Part shown: positions 28,471-29,504 of the stretch, in pieces
How the letters are laid out: each line of letters begins with the position of its first letter
Numbering within the stretch: position 1 is the stretch's first letter
Assembly: GCA_900549455.1 (NCBI GenBank)
Contig: UROM01000012.1
Location: 1 to 29,504 of the forward strand
From: an uncultured Collinsella sp.
GTDB lineage: Bacteria; Actinomycetota; Coriobacteriia; Coriobacteriales; Coriobacteriaceae
Length of the DNA: 29,504 nucleotides
Reading direction: 5' to 3'
Notes under the pieces: generated by a model
Databases searched by the model: none
What the model saw: the letters and a program-made list of their open reading frames with translations, nothing else
What the model was told of the DNA's origin: nothing
Made by a program: the position numbers and the translations under genes

Positions 28471-29454
28471 CTACAGCGCGCCGGAGCCAGCTTGCATCAT
28501 ACCGCCGGGGCCCGAGGTCACGCCACTACTCACAGGCGCAGCGTTTCCGGTGTGCGGCGCTGCCGGAGCGGTATCGCCACCGAGCGTGCCCGCCGGACGC
28601 GGTGCCGGGATCTCGCCCGTACCATGGCTAAAGACAAACTTGCCGTCGGCCACATCGCACAGGACGGTATCGCCACTGCCCCACTCGCCGGCCAGCAGCT
28701 CCTCGGACAACGGATCCTCAATGAGCTTTTGGATGGCGCGGCGCAGCGGACGCGCACCGTTGGTGAGGTCGGTGCCCTCGGCCACAATCTTGTCGTAGGC
28801 CGCATCGGTGAGCTTGATGTTCATGCCGTTGGCAATCAGGCGCTGGCGCAGGTCGTCCACCAGCAGGTGAGCGATCTTGGTCAGGTTCTCGCCCGAAAGC
28901 TTCTGGAACACCACGATGTCATCGATACGGTTGAGCAGCTCGGGGCGGAACAGGCGCTTGAGCTCGCCCATCGCACGGCCGCGGATCTCGCTCGACGTGA
29001 GACCCTGCTCGCCGGTGGTGCCAAAGCCCACGCTCGCATCCTGCGCGATCTCGCGGGCGCCCACGTTGGACGTCATGATAATCACGGTGTTGCGGAAATC
29101 GACCGTCTTGCCCTGGCTATCGGTCAGGCGGCCCTCCTCCAGCACCTGTAGCAAGATGTTGAAGATATCAGGGTGCGCCTTCTCGATCTCGTCGAACAGC
29201 ACGACCGAGTACGGATGACGGCGAACAGCCTTGGTGAGCTGGCCGCCCTCGTCGTGACCCACGTAACCCGGAGGGCTACCGATAAGCTTGGAGACCTCGA
29301 ACTCGCTGCCAAACTCCGACATGTCGAAGCTGATGAGCGCGTCCTTGCTGCCAAAGAGATACTCGGCGAGCGTCTTGGCAAGCTCGGTCTTGCCCGTGCC
29401 GGTGGGGCCCAGGAAGATAAAGCTGCCGCCGGGGCGGCGAGGGTCCTTGAGCGG
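28471..29454 (-). CDS. clpC: ATP-dependent Clp protease ATPase ClpC, C-terminal part
   Basis: The last 327 residues of a ClpC-type AAA+ unfoldase; the start lies beyond the contig end. The fragment covers the second ATPase domain: Walker A GPTGTGKTEL near its beginning, the pore loop GSPPGYVGHDEGG, Walker B VVLFDEIEKAH, sensor 1 MTSNVGAREI, arginine finger in FRPELLNRID and sensor 2 GARPLRRAIQK. The family passes unfolded substrates to ClpP. After the usual D2 end there is a tail of about 45 residues rich in Gly, Ala, Pro and Ser (GGDTAPAAPHTGNAAPVSSG onward), of unknown role. Translating across 29455 gives the artefact SDVYKRQ from the adapter. Confidence 0.95.
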   Translation of the reverse strand, partial: PLKDPRRPGGSFIFLGPTGTGKTELAKTLAEYLFGSKDALISFDMSEFGSEFEVSKLIGSPPGYVGHDEGGQLTKAVRRHPYSVVLFDEIEKAHPDIFNILLQVLEEGRLTDSQGKTVDFRNTVIIMTSNVGAREIAQDASVGFGTTGEQGLTSSEIRGRAMGELKRLFRPELLNRIDDIVVFQKLSGENLTKIAHLLVDDLRQRLIANGMNIKLTDAAYDKIVAEGTDLTNGARPLRRAIQKLIEDPLSEELLAGEWGSGDTVLCDVADGKFVFSHGTGEIPAPRPAGTLGGDTAPAAPHTGNAAPVSSGVTSGPGGMMQAGSGAL

Positions 29455-29504
29455 CTGTCTCTTATACACATCTGACGCTGCCGACGATCGCATAAGTGTA
29501 GATC
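29455..29504. other. Nextera adapter plus i5 index and P5 tail, not genomic
   Basis: CTGTCTCTTATACACATCT (29455-29473) is the Tn5 mosaic end, GACGCTGCCGACGA (29474-29487) the read-1 adapter, TCGCATAA (29488-29495) an 8-nt i5 index in reverse complement, and GTGTAGATC (29496-29504) the start of the P5 tail. Genomic sequence ends at 29454. Confidence 0.98.

Overview
The window is a 29.5 kb assembly contig from a high-GC gut-type actinobacterium, most likely Coriobacteriia (Collinsella or a close relative). This is inferred from gene order, codon use and protein character, not from a database search. Both ends are Illumina Nextera adapter sequence (1-36 and 29455-29504), so the contig has no natural end and the two terminal genes are cut.

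Layout, left to right. (1) A 5'-truncated HTH/WYL-type regulator. (2) An ABC importer of the TrpXYZ/BPD_transp_2 class (lipoprotein, permease, ATPase) closed by strong terminators. (3) A decayed signal-peptide gene remnant and an MscS-type channel. (4) A two-gene operon: a cytoplasmic protein joining a ParB-like N-terminal region to a BMP/PnrA-type ligand-binding domain, overlapped by a metallophosphoesterase. (5) On the minus strand, the translation/transcription cluster tRNA-Tyr, tRNA-Thr, tRNA-Met, tuf, rpmG, tRNA-Trp, secE, nusG, rplK, rplA. (6) An accessory sugar module: RpiR-family regulator, GH1 6-phospho-beta-glucosidase and PTS EIIBC, bracketed by imperfect 30-bp direct repeats and lying between tRNA-Thr(UGU) and tRNA-Tyr. 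(7) A single-chain HTH-HipA-like kinase preceded by a conspicuous double operator. (8) On the minus strand, disA, ispD, ispF, cysS, rlmB and a YacP/Rae1-like NYN nuclease. (9) mntP and a hipBA toxin-antitoxin pair. (10) The dipeptidase pepD and the C-terminal part of clpC.

Read on the minus strand, the backbone clpC - disA - ispD - ispF - cysS - rlmB - yacP - (tRNA, tuf) - rpmG - secE - nusG - rplK - rplA matches the ancestral order known from Bacillus. The order tRNA-Thr(UGU) - tRNA-Tyr - tRNA-Thr(GGU) - tuf - secE - nusG - rplKA matches the E. coli thrU-tyrU-glyT-thrT-tufB region. Two accessory segments break this backbone (about 12.2-18.4 kb and about 24.1-26.7 kb), and each carries a HipA-type kinase.

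The strongest candidates for undescribed biology are the one-piece HTH-HipA kinase with an operator overlapping its ribosome binding site; the ParB-like/BMP protein plus phosphoesterase pair; a 102-nt structured element between rlmB and cysS whose pairing is intact only when read on the plus strand; and a family of terminator hairpins sharing an AAAGGGG...CCTTT core with gene-specific outer arms.
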